DNA from: Edolisoma coerulescens
Lineage: Eukaryota; Chordata; Aves; Passeriformes; Campephagidae
Reading direction: 5' to 3'
Length of the DNA: 64,000 bases
Assembly: GCA_013397115.1 (NCBI GenBank)
Contig: VWZW01000843.1
Span: 434,001-498,000 of the forward strand
The stretch's first letter is position 1. Each line of letters starts with the position of its first letter. The translations under genes and the position numbers were made by a program. The notes under the pieces were generated by a model. The model saw only the letters and a list, made by a program, of their open reading frames with translations, made no database searches and was not told the origin of the DNA. Shown here piece after piece: positions 50,401 to 63,100 of this stretch.

Positions 50401-52302
50401 CAGGGTGACATGCTCCACCTGTCTTTAAAACCACACTGGTCTTACTCCTGAGCGTGAATTAAGGCCATCCAAGCACTTGGCACTGACCTTGGGGAGAGGC
50501 AGGAGGTGGGTAGAGGTGCCCAGACTGAAAGTCCTCTTTGCAAAGCTGTCAAATTTTTTTGAGCTATCAAATCCATCTTTCTTTTAGGTGTGAAGAGCAG
50601 GATCTCACTCACAGAACTCGGGTGCCATTTTCTGTACTGTGTATTTCCCCTGTGGAATGGTTGCTTTGCTTGCTGTCCCCGCTGTCTGCCTCCCAACACA
50701 TTGTCAGAAGAAAGCACACAGATAAGTGCTCAAGCATTTCCTGAGCTCATAACTCTGTCTCCTGAGGGACAGTTAATCTGATCCATTCGAAAGCCTGAGC
50801 ACCAAGTGTCATTCTGTCTCTTACATACATGCTGAATGAAATTTTAAATGCTTTTTTACAGCACTGAATAAAACACTTAAAGTGTTCCCCTCTCTGCAAC
50901 CGCCTGGCAGCAGGGGCATTTTTGCTATAATATTATGTATCACATGTCTAAATATAATGACATTCTATGTTATATATAGACTCTGTATATATACATATAC
51001 TGTATACACACAGCATATATTTTAAACTATTAGTAGCTGTTTTCAGCTTTTTGAGGATGTGAGGATCTTCTGCCAGCCACGAGGCTTGTTCGGTGCAGGC
51101 AATGATTTTAAACTCGTGGTCTGTGGGTAACTGAAGGATCTTCAAAATGGGACTACAAGAAAAAAGCAAAAGCTACTACACTTAAAAATTTCTACCCAGG
51201 GCTCTGCATATCATGGACTGGAAAAATCTTATGGGACTGAAAGTTGCAAGAGGTTGAAATGCAGTGGTCTGTGGCCTTGTTTCTGTTGCTTGGTAAGTGT
51301 ACCTGGACTATTCAGTGAAGTGGCATTGGGGCAACTGACATGTGTATATTTGAAAGAAGATTCTTCCCAATTATCCTCCTGCTACTAAGCCTTGTCCCAG
51401 GGCTGTCAATCCTTTACTTATATTCTACCTGCCTAATTTCACCCATCCACTTATATGGAAGCTATTTAGGTTTCCTGTAAGACAAAAATAAAAACCCAGC
51501 TCTTAAGCTGAAGTTGTGCCAAGTCTAGTTTCCAGCCAGCATATCTTTTCTTCTTTTATTTTGATTTATTTTTTTATCCCAACTCAGTATATTGTTTCAT
51601 TGCATGGAGAAAATGTTATCACAGTGGGTTGGCAGAACACCTGTTGCATGAATCTTGGTGATTTTTAGAATGTGAACTCCTGCTGGCAGAGACAGCTGTG
51701 TCTCACATTAAACACAGAGTATAAGGTATCCAAGGAGGAAGGAGAGAAAAAAAGGGCTTAGGATACGAAAACAGTACATCAGTGGCCAGAATCTGTTGTC
51801 AAGATTTATAAGCTAAATGAGTTACAGTTGAAGGGGATATTAAAAGAAAACCATTCTATTCCTGGAAGACAAAGTGTGTTTTCTCACAGGGATTCCCAGA
51901 GGACTTTTGCTTTCTGACAGCAGACAGAGTAGACAGCTGGTCCACATAAAAATGTTCATGCTAATTAACCTATCCCTCGCATTACACCCAGAAAATATTT
52001 AACAATCAGAGACATTGCTGAGGAATATTGGCAAAATTTGAGGGCCTTCCTTGCACAGTGCCAAATTCTTCTAACTTGCTATTCAAGGTCCTAAGTCTTG
52101 TTGGTTCAGCAACAAGTCCCTGGCACAAGGAAGGAATGTGAGGACTGTTGCCTCCATCAGCAGAACTTTGCACATCTTGGGGGTATGTTTTTCTCATTGC
52201 ACTTCAGTCTCTTCCTCCTCTCACCACAAATTCCACTGCCTGGTGACAGGAGTAGGGCCATCAAGTCAGGTGACTGCTAGCCCTCCAGACAGCCCTGTTC
52301 TG

Positions 52303-52328
52303 TGTGAGTTATTCCTGTGAGTTATTCC
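52303..52328. repeat. 13-bp perfect tandem duplication
   Basis: TGTGAGTTATTCC occurs twice head to tail. It is a simple local duplication in noncoding DNA. Confidence 0.75.
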
Positions 52329-54089
52329 CCTGAGGAGGGTGCTCAACCCCCTGTGGTGGTGGCTTGGAGATGCCAGCGTTGGTGCTGTCTGGCAGGAGCG
52401 ATGTAAGGGCTCTCTCCACCCACATTTTGGTTCATACCCTGTGAGGCCATGGGGCTGCCCCTCAGCTGGACTGTGGGTTGGAGATAAGGACAAGACTCCC
52501 CATCCCTGCCAAGCAGTTGATATTTTCAGCACCATCCACAGCAGTATGGTGTGAGCCCCACGAGGCATCTAAAACTGAGGAACCAAATCTAAGTTGAGAG
52601 TTAACTCAGAACAAGGAACTGCTGTCAGAAACAAACACATTATAGTAAAAACCAACTCTCAGAGGCAGCAGTGGAAATTTTGTCTCCACACAAAGGAGAA
52701 TTAGGTCTTCAGGGAACAGCCTTAGAAGCAAATTAGAATAACACTGTAGGAAGGGTGACGGTATGACAGAGGTCAATGTTTGCAACCAGATCAGAGTGGA
52801 CTTCTTCCTTCAGTGTTTGATTATTTGTGCTATTACTTAGACGTCAAGTTTACTCAAGCATAGTAGTATAGTGTTCTCCAAAAGCTTATCCCAAATATTT
52901 TAATTCACTTATTTCTCTCATCCGCTTCCCTTTCCTCTTCCACTTCACTATTACAGATGTCAGATCAACAAATAAAGTATGTGGGCAGAACAATGAAACT
53001 ATTCTCTTGTAAAAAAAGAAGAGATTATTTCATTCTCCTGCTACTAACTTTAAAAGAAAAGGCCTTTTGTACCTTTTATACAAGCGTGTGCAATGATACG
53101 ATTGTGTACCTCATCTCCTTAACTTCAGAGGAAATGATTCATGAAGAACAGTATATGGTTGTAAAGGCTGTGGGTATACCCTGAAATTCCTTTTACCTAG
53201 TAACTGTTTTCAAGTAAGAAATAATAATTCCTGAGCATAATGCGACACAAGTAACCTGGGCTGAGCTGCTTCCATCCCCCTCCACCCTACTCCAAAATCC
53301 TGACTGGGCTCTGAAAGGGTCTGAGCAGTTCTCCATCTATTTAGATACATTATCTGATTTTTCTTTCTTTCCACATTAATTTTTTTTGTTGTGAGGGCAG
53401 GGGAATAAGAGGGAAATGGGACAAGAAAAGGCTAGGATTGAGTGAGGAAAAAATTGGGGTTTTTTTTAGAAAAAAGGTGTTGATATTTTGCCGGATGTCT
53501 ATTATCTGTCCAGAGAAATCAGTAAGAAAATGAATGACTATTTTGATGTAAACTATTAATTTTTTTTGGTGCCAAAAATTTCGCTATTGCTACTGTAAAC
53601 TTTGACAATAAGAACATGCATAATGTGGCACTGAAAACATGAATCATGTCTTTCTAATCAAAAGATGCCATGATTTTTCTCATATCTTGAATTATTTTCT
53701 TTCCACTCACGGCATGGAATGTGGGCTGCTTTGAGTATTTTGGCATCTCTCTGCCTTCCATGAAGACACATTTCATATGAGGCCAGCTGGATTTTGTGCC
53801 AGATGTTTCAGGCAGTTTATCAGTGCAAGGACAACAAAATCCTGTTGCATATGGCTGCCACCCTTCTAGTAGTGCTCCCCTTCTCTACAGGTCTCTGGTC
53901 TGTGACTTCTATCTCTGCAGCAATTCCTACTACGTGCTTGGCCAGCCTGGCAATGTGGAAGAGCTGGTGTGTTTCCAGAGGAAGGGGATTTTAAATTAGC
54001 ACAAGCATGCCCTCCTGGGTTCTGTGCTGGTACCAGCAATAGCTGTGCTGTGAGGATACAGCTCTCAGGAGGGGGGACACAGCTCTGGT

Positions 54090-54275
54090 GCTGGGGGAGC
54101 CGTGAAGGGCGCCAGTGCTGCTCCGTGCAGCGGGGCGGGCATGGCTCTGCTGGCTGGTGTTTGGGCCCTGCGTGGCTCCTGGGCATGAATCACACGGCGC
54201 CTTGATAAGGGCGGACATTACTCATCGGAATACCATGGACCCGATGCGGCAAAAGTGTCACGGTCTATTTTGAAA
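54090..54275. promoter_or_regulatory. Isolated CpG-rich cluster in the gene desert
   Basis: In an otherwise CpG-poor region this segment has more than ten CpG dinucleotides in under 200 bp (for example GGCGCC, GCGGGGCGGG, ACGGCGCC, CCCGATGCGGC). No exon, repeat or frame explains it. It may be a small orphan CpG island or an enhancer core. Confidence 0.3.
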
Positions 54276-57200
54276 ATGTTATCTCATGCTCATTTCCTTG
54301 TACATCAGGCATTAGTCTCAACAATGGTCCACTAAAATAGCATGTTATTTGTTTCCAGGAAAGATCTTCTTGCTGTCTGTCAGTTGGGTTTTATTTGTGC
54401 ACTGCCACCCGCAATAGGGATTGAATTTAGTTCAGGGATTCAGTAAGGATTGAACGAAGCTGATGGGTAGCCAGCCTCTGAATGCAGAGCTGCTCACCCA
54501 AGTCCCGTGGCAAGAGCTTAGCCTGTCCTGCTGACACGCCTGGGTGCTCTCTCCTGCACCCAGCTTGCACTGGGGGTTACCATTTCTGCCCAGGTTTTAT
54601 TTAGAGGATGGTCTAGTTCACCACACTTAATTTCTTCTCTTGTTTCAGATTTTGATGCCATTTAGGTCATGACCAGTATTAATATTAGTTCAGTACTGGG
54701 GTTTTAATTAAATACTGGCCTGTCTGACTGATGATAGTTTTGCAAATAATCTCAGGAGTAAAGGGAAGGAATGAAATCGACTTTATTAGAGACCAGATTT
54801 TTGACATCCTTCTGGTGAAAAATAATGAAGCCTTTGAATAGTCCTGTTACTTTCCTTTAATTTATTACTGTGGATCTTCTTCCAGGGCAAGACTTTGTGC
54901 AGCATAATCTGGACCTTTATGATTTAATATCTTCTGCTGACAAGGAAGCTTTACTGCTCAAATCCTCCAAGAATTTTGAATATTTCATAGCTTGTCTCAG
55001 TTCTGATATCTCCATCTTCCCTTAAAATGTGACTGGAATTTGGCTGCTAGATCTATCATCTTTTAAACTTTTCCTGAGTTCTTGAAGAGGTCAGTGATTG
55101 TGTGTCACATCTTCCAGAGAAAACCAGTTTTCTGACAACTATTTTACACCAATATTTAAGCATATAAATATACAACTACATTGCAGACCAGTGACCAGTT
55201 AGTGTTTAGCTTAGAGTTATGATCATATTTTAATTTATTCTGGCCCTTTTGCACTCAGGAAAACACTACCACCCCACTAAATATCTCTGTCCATTGGGAA
55301 ATACTGCATAGTTTTCATTGTGTTGAATATTTGTGAGTCTCCTTTAAAAGTGAATCTGGTGTGCCTGAGAATACTCTCCTGTCCCATATATCCTACATGT
55401 CTTTGTGATGGCACCATGTGACTAAACCTTTCCTGAAAGGCTCCAGCACGTAGGATGACACAGGAGAGGTACGAGTGCCTGGCAGCCAAAGAGGGGAAAG
55501 CAGAGGCACATCTGAGTGGGCTGGTGGGACGTGGACAAGACAAACAGGAGACACCCAGAACATGAATGCAAGGAGCTGGAACTGGAGATATAGTGAACTT
55601 AGACGCCTGCACACAAACACAGACATGTGGAGGGGCCTACTAATACTTATATGAACACATTCTGCTGGAAGTTCTACCCATGTTTTACCTCACACCTTAT
55701 GAAGAAGGATTTCCTCAGCTTTTCAAATTCGATTTCTTTGAGAATGAAAGAACATTCTTGATAGAAAGTCTTGAAATAAAATGCATTTCCATAAAAGAAA
55801 GTTTTGAGCCACGCCGTAGAGGAAACATAATTCTATACTGACATACAAAACAGCTGAGAAGCTCTAGTGTTAAGAGCTGACCTAAGAAATGATGTGTAAA
55901 TGTTTGAAGACAAGTGCTGATTCAATCCTTGCAAGCAGAGAGTTTGCAGGAGAAACTCTTGGCTGTGCTCTGTGTGTTTGAGAACCTGACTCATCTGCTG
56001 CCTATAACTAATGGTAAAGTCCTCCTTCTTTGCTTCCTTATAGGAAGAGGACAAAGCCAAGGAAGAGCCTGTTTGAAGGTTTGGCTAAGGGCTGGGGAGG
56101 TGGTATGTTGGTGGTGCTGTTTTTATTAATCTGTGGAAATAGTACAAATTGAAGTTAAAATATAATCCTTTAAATCAATGGTATTTATCTTTACTTTTCA
56201 GATTTAATTTTCAGTCTTTTCTTTGAACTTACTTCCCTATTAACTTTCTTGGCACGGTAGAGGTGGGAGGAAGTTATCTGTCTAAAGGAGTAGAAGGAAG
56301 TCTTTTTTCACCCATGTTTATCAAAAATAAGTTTTCTGTTTGAAATTCTCTTCACCTTAAACAAGGCCATTCTGACCATATTCTTTTGAGGCAGCGTGGT
56401 CAGCCTTTAAAGGCTGGATTTGGTTCAAAACAGGTATATGAAGGAAACTTTCGGGTTTTGTTTCTTTCTTTTTCTCCAGCTGAAGAGAATTTTTTAGTGT
56501 TCCTTGACATCTTTTCATCCCTATTCTCTCAGATACACCCTGCTTCTTTTCCTCTCCTGCTCTGGTTTCACATTCATGCCCATAGCAGAAGCACTCTGCA
56601 GGCTGCAGAGCTTTCAGAAGACGTGAGCAGACTTGATGCTTTCTTAGCCCAAAGAGACATATTCACCCTTGACTGAATTCCATTAGCTTAATGTATTATG
56701 CACATTAACTTTTGCTATGCTGTCTTGGGTACTTGACACAGTCCATGACACCAAATCCTTTTTCTCGAGCTGTAAATGTAAATCAGTGTTCCTGATGGGC
56801 ACGTTCCAGTGACATTTGTATAGATGAGCACTACGGTCTGATTTGTATATCTCCTATTGTAAGCTTTCAAATTTTCTAACACAGTAGCTTGCAGGGCCTG
56901 AAAAGGAGATTTACTGGGAATTTAGGACAACAGGAAAATTTTAGAACTGGCATATGAAGGAATTAATGTGGTTAATTTTATTCTATAATTGTGTAGATTG
57001 TTATTTTTCTACGTATTTTTCTGCTCTAGTAGGCAACACAAAAGCTCTGTATTAATTACATTTGCTGTGATGTCAGCAGCAACCATTTTGATCATCACAG
57101 GAAGATGATATCTAACTGTCAGCTCACAGCCTGCTTTTGCTTACAGATAGAAACCAATATTTCAGATTTTTCAGCAGTGTGATAATTAGGTCAGGCTATG

Positions 57201-58308
57201 TGAATTGATAAACCATGCCATCACTTGGTCTTGGTGACAGGGCAAAGCTGAGGTGCAAAGCAGTAGCTGTCGTGTGCTCTCAGGGGGAAGTCCAGCCTTG
57301 TTTCTCTGCCCATCTTCCTGGCCGTGGGAGTCCTTCCTTGCCCTATCCCACCAGTGACCATTGCCATGCCTTTTCCCTCCAGCCTCTCTTCTACTGGATT
57401 CCCCTATGACTGCACTTCTCTCTCTTTTCAAAGTGAAATGATATTTTTCAAATGTTAAGCCGTCACCATTGCTAGAGGTGCATTTACCAAGCAGGTCTTT
57501 AATCAAGGATGAGAAGGCACAGTAAGATGCAGTGGATGAAAGCAGGAGGTAGACCCCTTCAGAGCAGAAATATGGCACACCTGTAACTTCTACAGCCCAG
57601 GGAGGAGCGAGGCTTGGGAGGGCAGGGCACCCTGAAGTGCTGCAGGTTGCTGTGCCTGTGGGTCCCCACTGGTGGCCCTGAGGCACATGGCATGGCCAGG
57701 GGTGCACTGCAGAGCAACTGCTCAGGTCGGCAGGGAGCACAGGAGCTCCCTCTCTCCTGCCACCTCTCTTCATGTTGTTACTGAAGGTACTGCTGGTCAT
57801 CTCCAAGCCGGCCCATGAGCTACCCATGGAAAGCTAAAATGTGCTCACTGCCCTGTGCTGAGGAGCAGTAGTGAATTGCTGAGCATTGCCCTGATTCTGC
57901 AGGAGGAACAGGCAGGATCTCACAGATTTTGGCACTTTCCTCAGTGGAAGCAATAGAGCCTGCAGTGGAATGCTCATGTTCCAAAAAAACTGTGCTCTTG
58001 TGCTGTGTGCCAGGAGGCTCAGGACTTCAGCTCCACCCAGAGAAGTAATCCAAAAAGCAAAGAAGACATTGCAGCCCCTATCACAAATTCCTGGCAATTT
58101 AAAAAAAAAAGTTCCTAATTTGGGGACTTGGTATTATTATTATTCATCTCAGCTCAAAAGTAATTTTTATGGGGAAATATTGGAGTTGAATCCTTCCTCT
58201 TTGTTACTAAAAAAGCAACATCAAAGAAGAGGAAGCACGTAGCAGGTTGCACGAGCAGTTTGTGCAGCAGGCAGATACCCCTGTACGAGAACGCCGTATT
58301 CTCTCTCA

Positions 58309-58324
58309 TACACACACACACACA
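58309..58324. repeat. Short AC microsatellite
   Basis: About eight AC units after a CT-rich run. A simple repeat in noncoding DNA. Confidence 0.75.
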
Positions 58325-59742
58325 GACATTCATCGACAGAGTCATTTCTAACAGATTACAGAATGTGTTTCTGTGTCAGCTCTTGTATTTTTAGCATTTA
58401 TGTTTGTGATACTGATTTTCTATCCCGCTGTGCAGAGGAGACATTATACAAGCAGCAGCCTTTTGGGAATGCAGAAGTAATTCCCCGTCTTTCTTCTCAT
58501 ACAATACTCTGTTTTCAAAATAATAACAAACAGATATTTCTTATCTCTCAAACCTACTGTTTGGGTTTTACTGCAAATAGGTAACTTGTAGGGAAAGCTA
58601 GGACTCTATATGCTCCTCCAGACTGCAATTATTTCTTTATAATTAAAAAAAATTAACTCCCTGGCTGTTTCTCTCCTTCAGGATAATTATTTAATGTAAA
58701 TGAGCTGTTCTTGCACAGACACTGCCTCTCTTTCTCAGGCTTTTCATCTCTGCCAGGGCTGATTAAAAAGCCCGTCTATGACTGAGAGCTCAGCTCATGT
58801 TTGGGAATAAAACTGAAATCTAATGTTGCAATTGCAGCAGCATAAAGGGCTTCTTTGTACTCCTCCTCACATGTCTGAATGCTGAAACCTGGCTGCCCTG
58901 GAGGCTCACCCCCTCGTGGGTCAGGAGGCCAGGATGTGCCCCTCTCCTGTGTCAGAGTCACTGTTGGGCACAAGCCCTACCCCACAGCACTGAGAGGGAA
59001 ACCCAGTCCAGCCTGGAGCATCTGCCTGAGCCCACCAATGTGTCTCTTATCTAGTCTTCCCATTTGAACAAGAGGCTGGGGGAGCTGTTACCTGCCTAAT
59101 TGTAAGATCGGGTTTATTTGTTTTCTTTGTCTTGATAGCAGATTAGTTTTACAAGGCAAACTGGAGAGCTGCCCTCGGGCTACATTTGGTAGAGAGTTTC
59201 CAGTTTCAGGACATTTAAAACACAGAGCGTTCAGCAGTGGTTGTTAAATAGCAGAGCACAGTTTCACAAAACCCATCTGTATTCTCTCACCGTGTTCCCT
59301 CCTGTGTGTTTTCCTCACTCTCACAGTGCCTCTGGGTTGCATGTCTTGTAGGCAAGGAGCTTTCTGATTCCCACTCTCCTTCCAGAGGTCTACCGAGTTT
59401 CCTGCAGACTGCAGCAATATTGCCAGGAGCTTGTGAGAGCTGCCCTCCTTGCCTGCCTCCATCTCCATTTTTAACCTGTCCATAGAGGACAGTGCCCTTG
59501 GGGAATCTGATCCCCATGACTGGGTGTGAGGAAGAGATGTAAGGGACACTTAAGGGAGGAGGATTCTTCTGAATCAAGTTCCCACAGATTTGGAGAGCAA
59601 CCCTCCAAGCCACTTACTTCAGAAAGCTCATCACTGGGTAGTTAGATGTCGAAAGAGTATGTTAAAAAAGGGCTTTGTCCTGCTCCCGTGAGGAGAGTCC
59701 TGATAACTCCAGGAGGAGAAGGGTGGATCTTAATGATATTCA

Positions 59743-60185
59743 TTGAATCATCATAGAATGGTTTGTGTTGTAAGGGACCTCAAAGACCTTAAGCTCCAAC
59801 CCCTCTGCCATAGGCAGGGACACTTTCTACTAGACCAGGTTGCTCAAAGTCCCATCCAACCTGGCCTTGAGCACTTCCAGGGTTGGGGCATCCACAACTG
59901 CTCTGGGCATCTGCTTCCAGTGCCTCACCACCATCACAGTAAAGAATTTCTTCCTAATGTCTAGTCTAAACCTGTCCTCTTTCAGTTTAAGGCCATCTCC
60001 CTTGTCCTCTCCCATTACAGGCCCTTGCAAAAAGTCCCTCTTCAACTCTCTTGTAGCCCCCTTCAGGTTCTGGAAGGTGCAATAAGATCTCCTCAAAACC
60101 TTCTTTTCTCCAGGCTGAGCAGCCCCAACTCTCTCAGCCTGTCCTCAAAAGAGAGGTGCTCCAGCCCTTTGAACAACAGATCAAA
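59743..60185 (-). repeat. CR1 LINE 3' fragment, well preserved, inverted
   Basis: On the + strand this is a clear reverse complement of a CR1 3' end. It begins with ATCATCATAGAATGGTTTG (the inverted ATTCTATGA tail) and continues with CAGGGACACTTTCTACTAGA, CCAGGTTGCTCAAAGTCCCA, TCCAACCTGGCCTTGAGCAC, CAGTAAAGAATTTCTTCCTA, CATTACAGGCCCTTGCAAAA and CTCTCAGCCTGTCCTCAAAA. Divergence looks lower than in the other CR1 copies of the window, so it is probably the youngest. Open frames through it on both strands are not genes. Confidence 0.95.
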
Positions 60186-60204
60186 TAATCAAATCTGATC
60201 ATCA

Positions 60205-60315
60205 TGTTGTGAGACCCAGAGTGGCAGGAATGCAGAGGCAGAGAGAGGTAAAAGAACTTTGCCCTTGACACAATGGGAGTCAAGGCTGGATTCGTATTTT
60301 GTGATGTTTTGCTTA
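60205..60315 (-). repeat. MIR-like SINE fragment, inverted
   Basis: The order CAGAGAGAGGTAAAAGAACT, TTTGCCCTTGACACAATGGG, then AAGGCTGGATTCGTATTT follows the inverted MIR pattern (CAGAGAGGTTAAGTAACTTG, CCCAAGGTCACACAG, GCTGGGATTCGAACC). It lies directly after the CR1 copy. Diverged; assigned by eye. Confidence 0.45.
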
Positions 60316-62970
60316 AAGCAGGGCTGTAGTGTTCACAGGTGACTTGTCCCACTCACCCTGATGTCCTCAATCACGGACCAGGTCTCCTGCGGACACTGTG
60401 AATGGTTGTCTGCATACATCAATCTCATGTGGGAAAGCAGCCTTGTCAAAAAGAGGAACAAAAGAACAGTATTTCCATTTCTAAATGCTTGTATGGTGGT
60501 TACTATATAGTAACTATTAGATTTTTGCAAGCAAAAAAAAAATCACCAATATAAGAGCTTTTCCTTTTTTCCCCAGATTTCATTGTCACAAAACCTTCTC
60601 ACTAGGAATTGAAGAGATTTTAATTCTCCTGTGCTGGATAAGGGCTTCTAAGGGAGGCTGTAACTGGAGATTTCTTTTGTGAACAAATGGATGCATTTGG
60701 GGAACATGAACAGTCCTTATGTCAGGACATTTTTACCACGGAGATGAAATTTCTGACATTATTGAATTTATTATGTGGCATACATGTGTAATTCAGTAAG
60801 CATTTGAACAAAAATTAATTGTGCAGGGATCATTTGTAACCCAGTTCTTTGAAAGTCTCTCATGTTTTACGTAGCCTGTACTCAGGATGAACTCTAATTT
60901 GAATAAATGAAGGTGAAACTACATTAATTACTTCAAATTGGGCCACAGATATTAAGTAATTAGTTGGTATGATGGTTCAAATTCCAAGGCCTTTAAGGAC
61001 TATGGAGTTTGGCAGCGGCTTTAGTCAAATTTAGCCATGTGTTGAGTGCTTAAAGAATAAAGTTCACTCTTCATAATGTTGCTAGGAACATTTTTTCAAA
61101 TAATTAGGCCATAGGCAGATAAATGAACAGGAACCATCCCAGTACCACTGTAGGAACATCAGCTGAAAAATGCAATTTTGCAAACCCCTTGCTAGAATGC
61201 TAAGTAATCTTAAACGTGCCTAAAATCAAGGCCCTCAGTGGAGTGCCTGCGTGGACGTGTGCCGGCAGTAACATGTCCCTGGCAGCTGGGCCCCGGCCAG
61301 CTCTGACCCTCGGCCTGCCCAGCTCTACCAGTATGATCCCGCGCTGGAGCCCCTGAGGCTTCCGTGTCCCTGTGTAACAGCAGCTGGTGCTGCTCCCTGG
61401 AGCAGCTGGGGAGAAGGGCTCCCCATTGTTGGGCCAGGGTCTTGCTGGAGAGTCTGGCCTGCGCTGGCTTTTCTCGTGTTCATCCTAGGTATTTCTCCAG
61501 CTAAGTATTCATTGAAGATCCTGCTTGCTGATTAGGCTTATGATGTCACCTGGCCAAATGGACATGTCCAAATTACGGATTGTATCTGTCTTCCTGGAAA
61601 GCTTTTTGTACCCACTCAAATTGGTGATATTTCTCTTTATCCCTGGCCTTCTCAGCTGTGTTCTACTTCATCAGCGAGTATGTGTGACACGCAGTGACTC
61701 ATGACTGGCAAGGTGTAGGCTGCATGTGCCAACATCGGTGGTGGCATAATTGAGACCTGCTTTTTACAGATATTCTGTAAAAGTTTCATAGAACATGAAT
61801 GTCTACTGAATATCCCTGTCAGAAAGCAAATTCACCAAATGTTTGGGGAAGAAGAGACAAAAGGAGACATAATGGAAATTATTTCAGCTGCTTGCCTGAG
61901 TGAAAGATTTTGCATTTCAAACCATCTTGTGTTTTAATTATCTGCCTGCCTTTTGGTCCCTTTTCAGGAGATGACTAGAATTGTAGGCACACTAGCAGAT
62001 GGGGATTAACTAATTCTGTACACAGAAGAGAGTGTCACCTTCTAGCAACCTAGGCTGTCATGCTGTGAGCAGTCAGGGTCCAATTTCTCAAGCTGGTAGA
62101 CAAGTCAATATGCACATATGCTATTGAGTGAGTTTCCAAAGCACCTTCGTAAGCTCACTGTCTGAATCTTCTTGGATTCAGTAAAAGAAAAATAATATGT
62201 TCATAAAAGGACTTGCATATCTGTGACTCTGTTTGCTAGGACTGTCTTCTTTACGTTCTACATAATGGTTCTCAATTTACAGAGCCAATTTATTTTCTAG
62301 CTTAGTTTCTGCCTTGCCTCATCAGCTTCCCAGACCCATCTGCCCAGAACTCTTGCTTCACAGGAAGGGATGGGAAGGAGTGTTTTCCCCAGGGTTTCTC
62401 TGTGAGCATTCTAGATCCAAGGCCAAGCTAGGGGTTACTGCATCTTTTGACATTACTCTCTGAGGCAGCAGGGGCTTTTATTAGCTGTTTGATCATACAT
62501 TTAATTTCCTTAGCCATGCCTTTATTAACAGACAAAATATGCTGTAGAAACTGTGCTAGGAACCTTGTTGAAAAACTGCTTATTTTATTACATTATCATC
62601 CCCTTTGTGCTTCTATCATTCTTTAAATCAACCTGGGTTCAGCAAGACTGCTTATGGGGCTGTCTGTGTACAGAGAAAATGAAGGTGTGGCCCTCCATGC
62701 GCCAGGGGACAACATGTTCATCTTCAAAAGGGAGGTGTTGCTGTGGCTCAGTGCCTCAGAAGGTGCTACATCTGAGAAAGCTGCAGGAGCTATCCCTTGC
62801 CTTTTAGCATCTTCTCAGGTAGCTATGTGGTGTGTGCTCAGGATGCCATTTTGAGATGTTAAACTCTTCTTCTAGGTTACGTGTGAGCATTTGCTCTTAA
62901 CCTTAGTCTATGAAGTCCTCCACAGAGCTGGTCATTTGCTTGCTAGGCACAGGAATACACCAAAAGTGTC

Positions 62971-63100
62971 TTTGAGACTATGGCAGGAGTCTTACTAAAT
63001 GAAACTGCTAGGAAAATCCCACAACATTTTTCCANTTTGAGACTATGGCAGGAGTCTTACTAAATGAAACTGCTAGGAAAATCCCACAACATTTTCCTAG
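62971..63100. repeat. 65-bp tandem duplication across an N, probable assembly artefact
   Basis: The sequence starting TTTGAGACTATGGCAGGAGT occurs at 62971 and again at 63036, essentially identical for about 60 bases through CCCACAACATTTT, with a single N at 63035 exactly between the copies. Contig ends joined without collapsing their overlap would give this pattern. Confidence 0.9.

Noticed and set aside
57186..57827. 213-codon open frame on the minus strand
   Set aside because: Low-complexity composition, no domain or family resemblance, no promoter or splice support.
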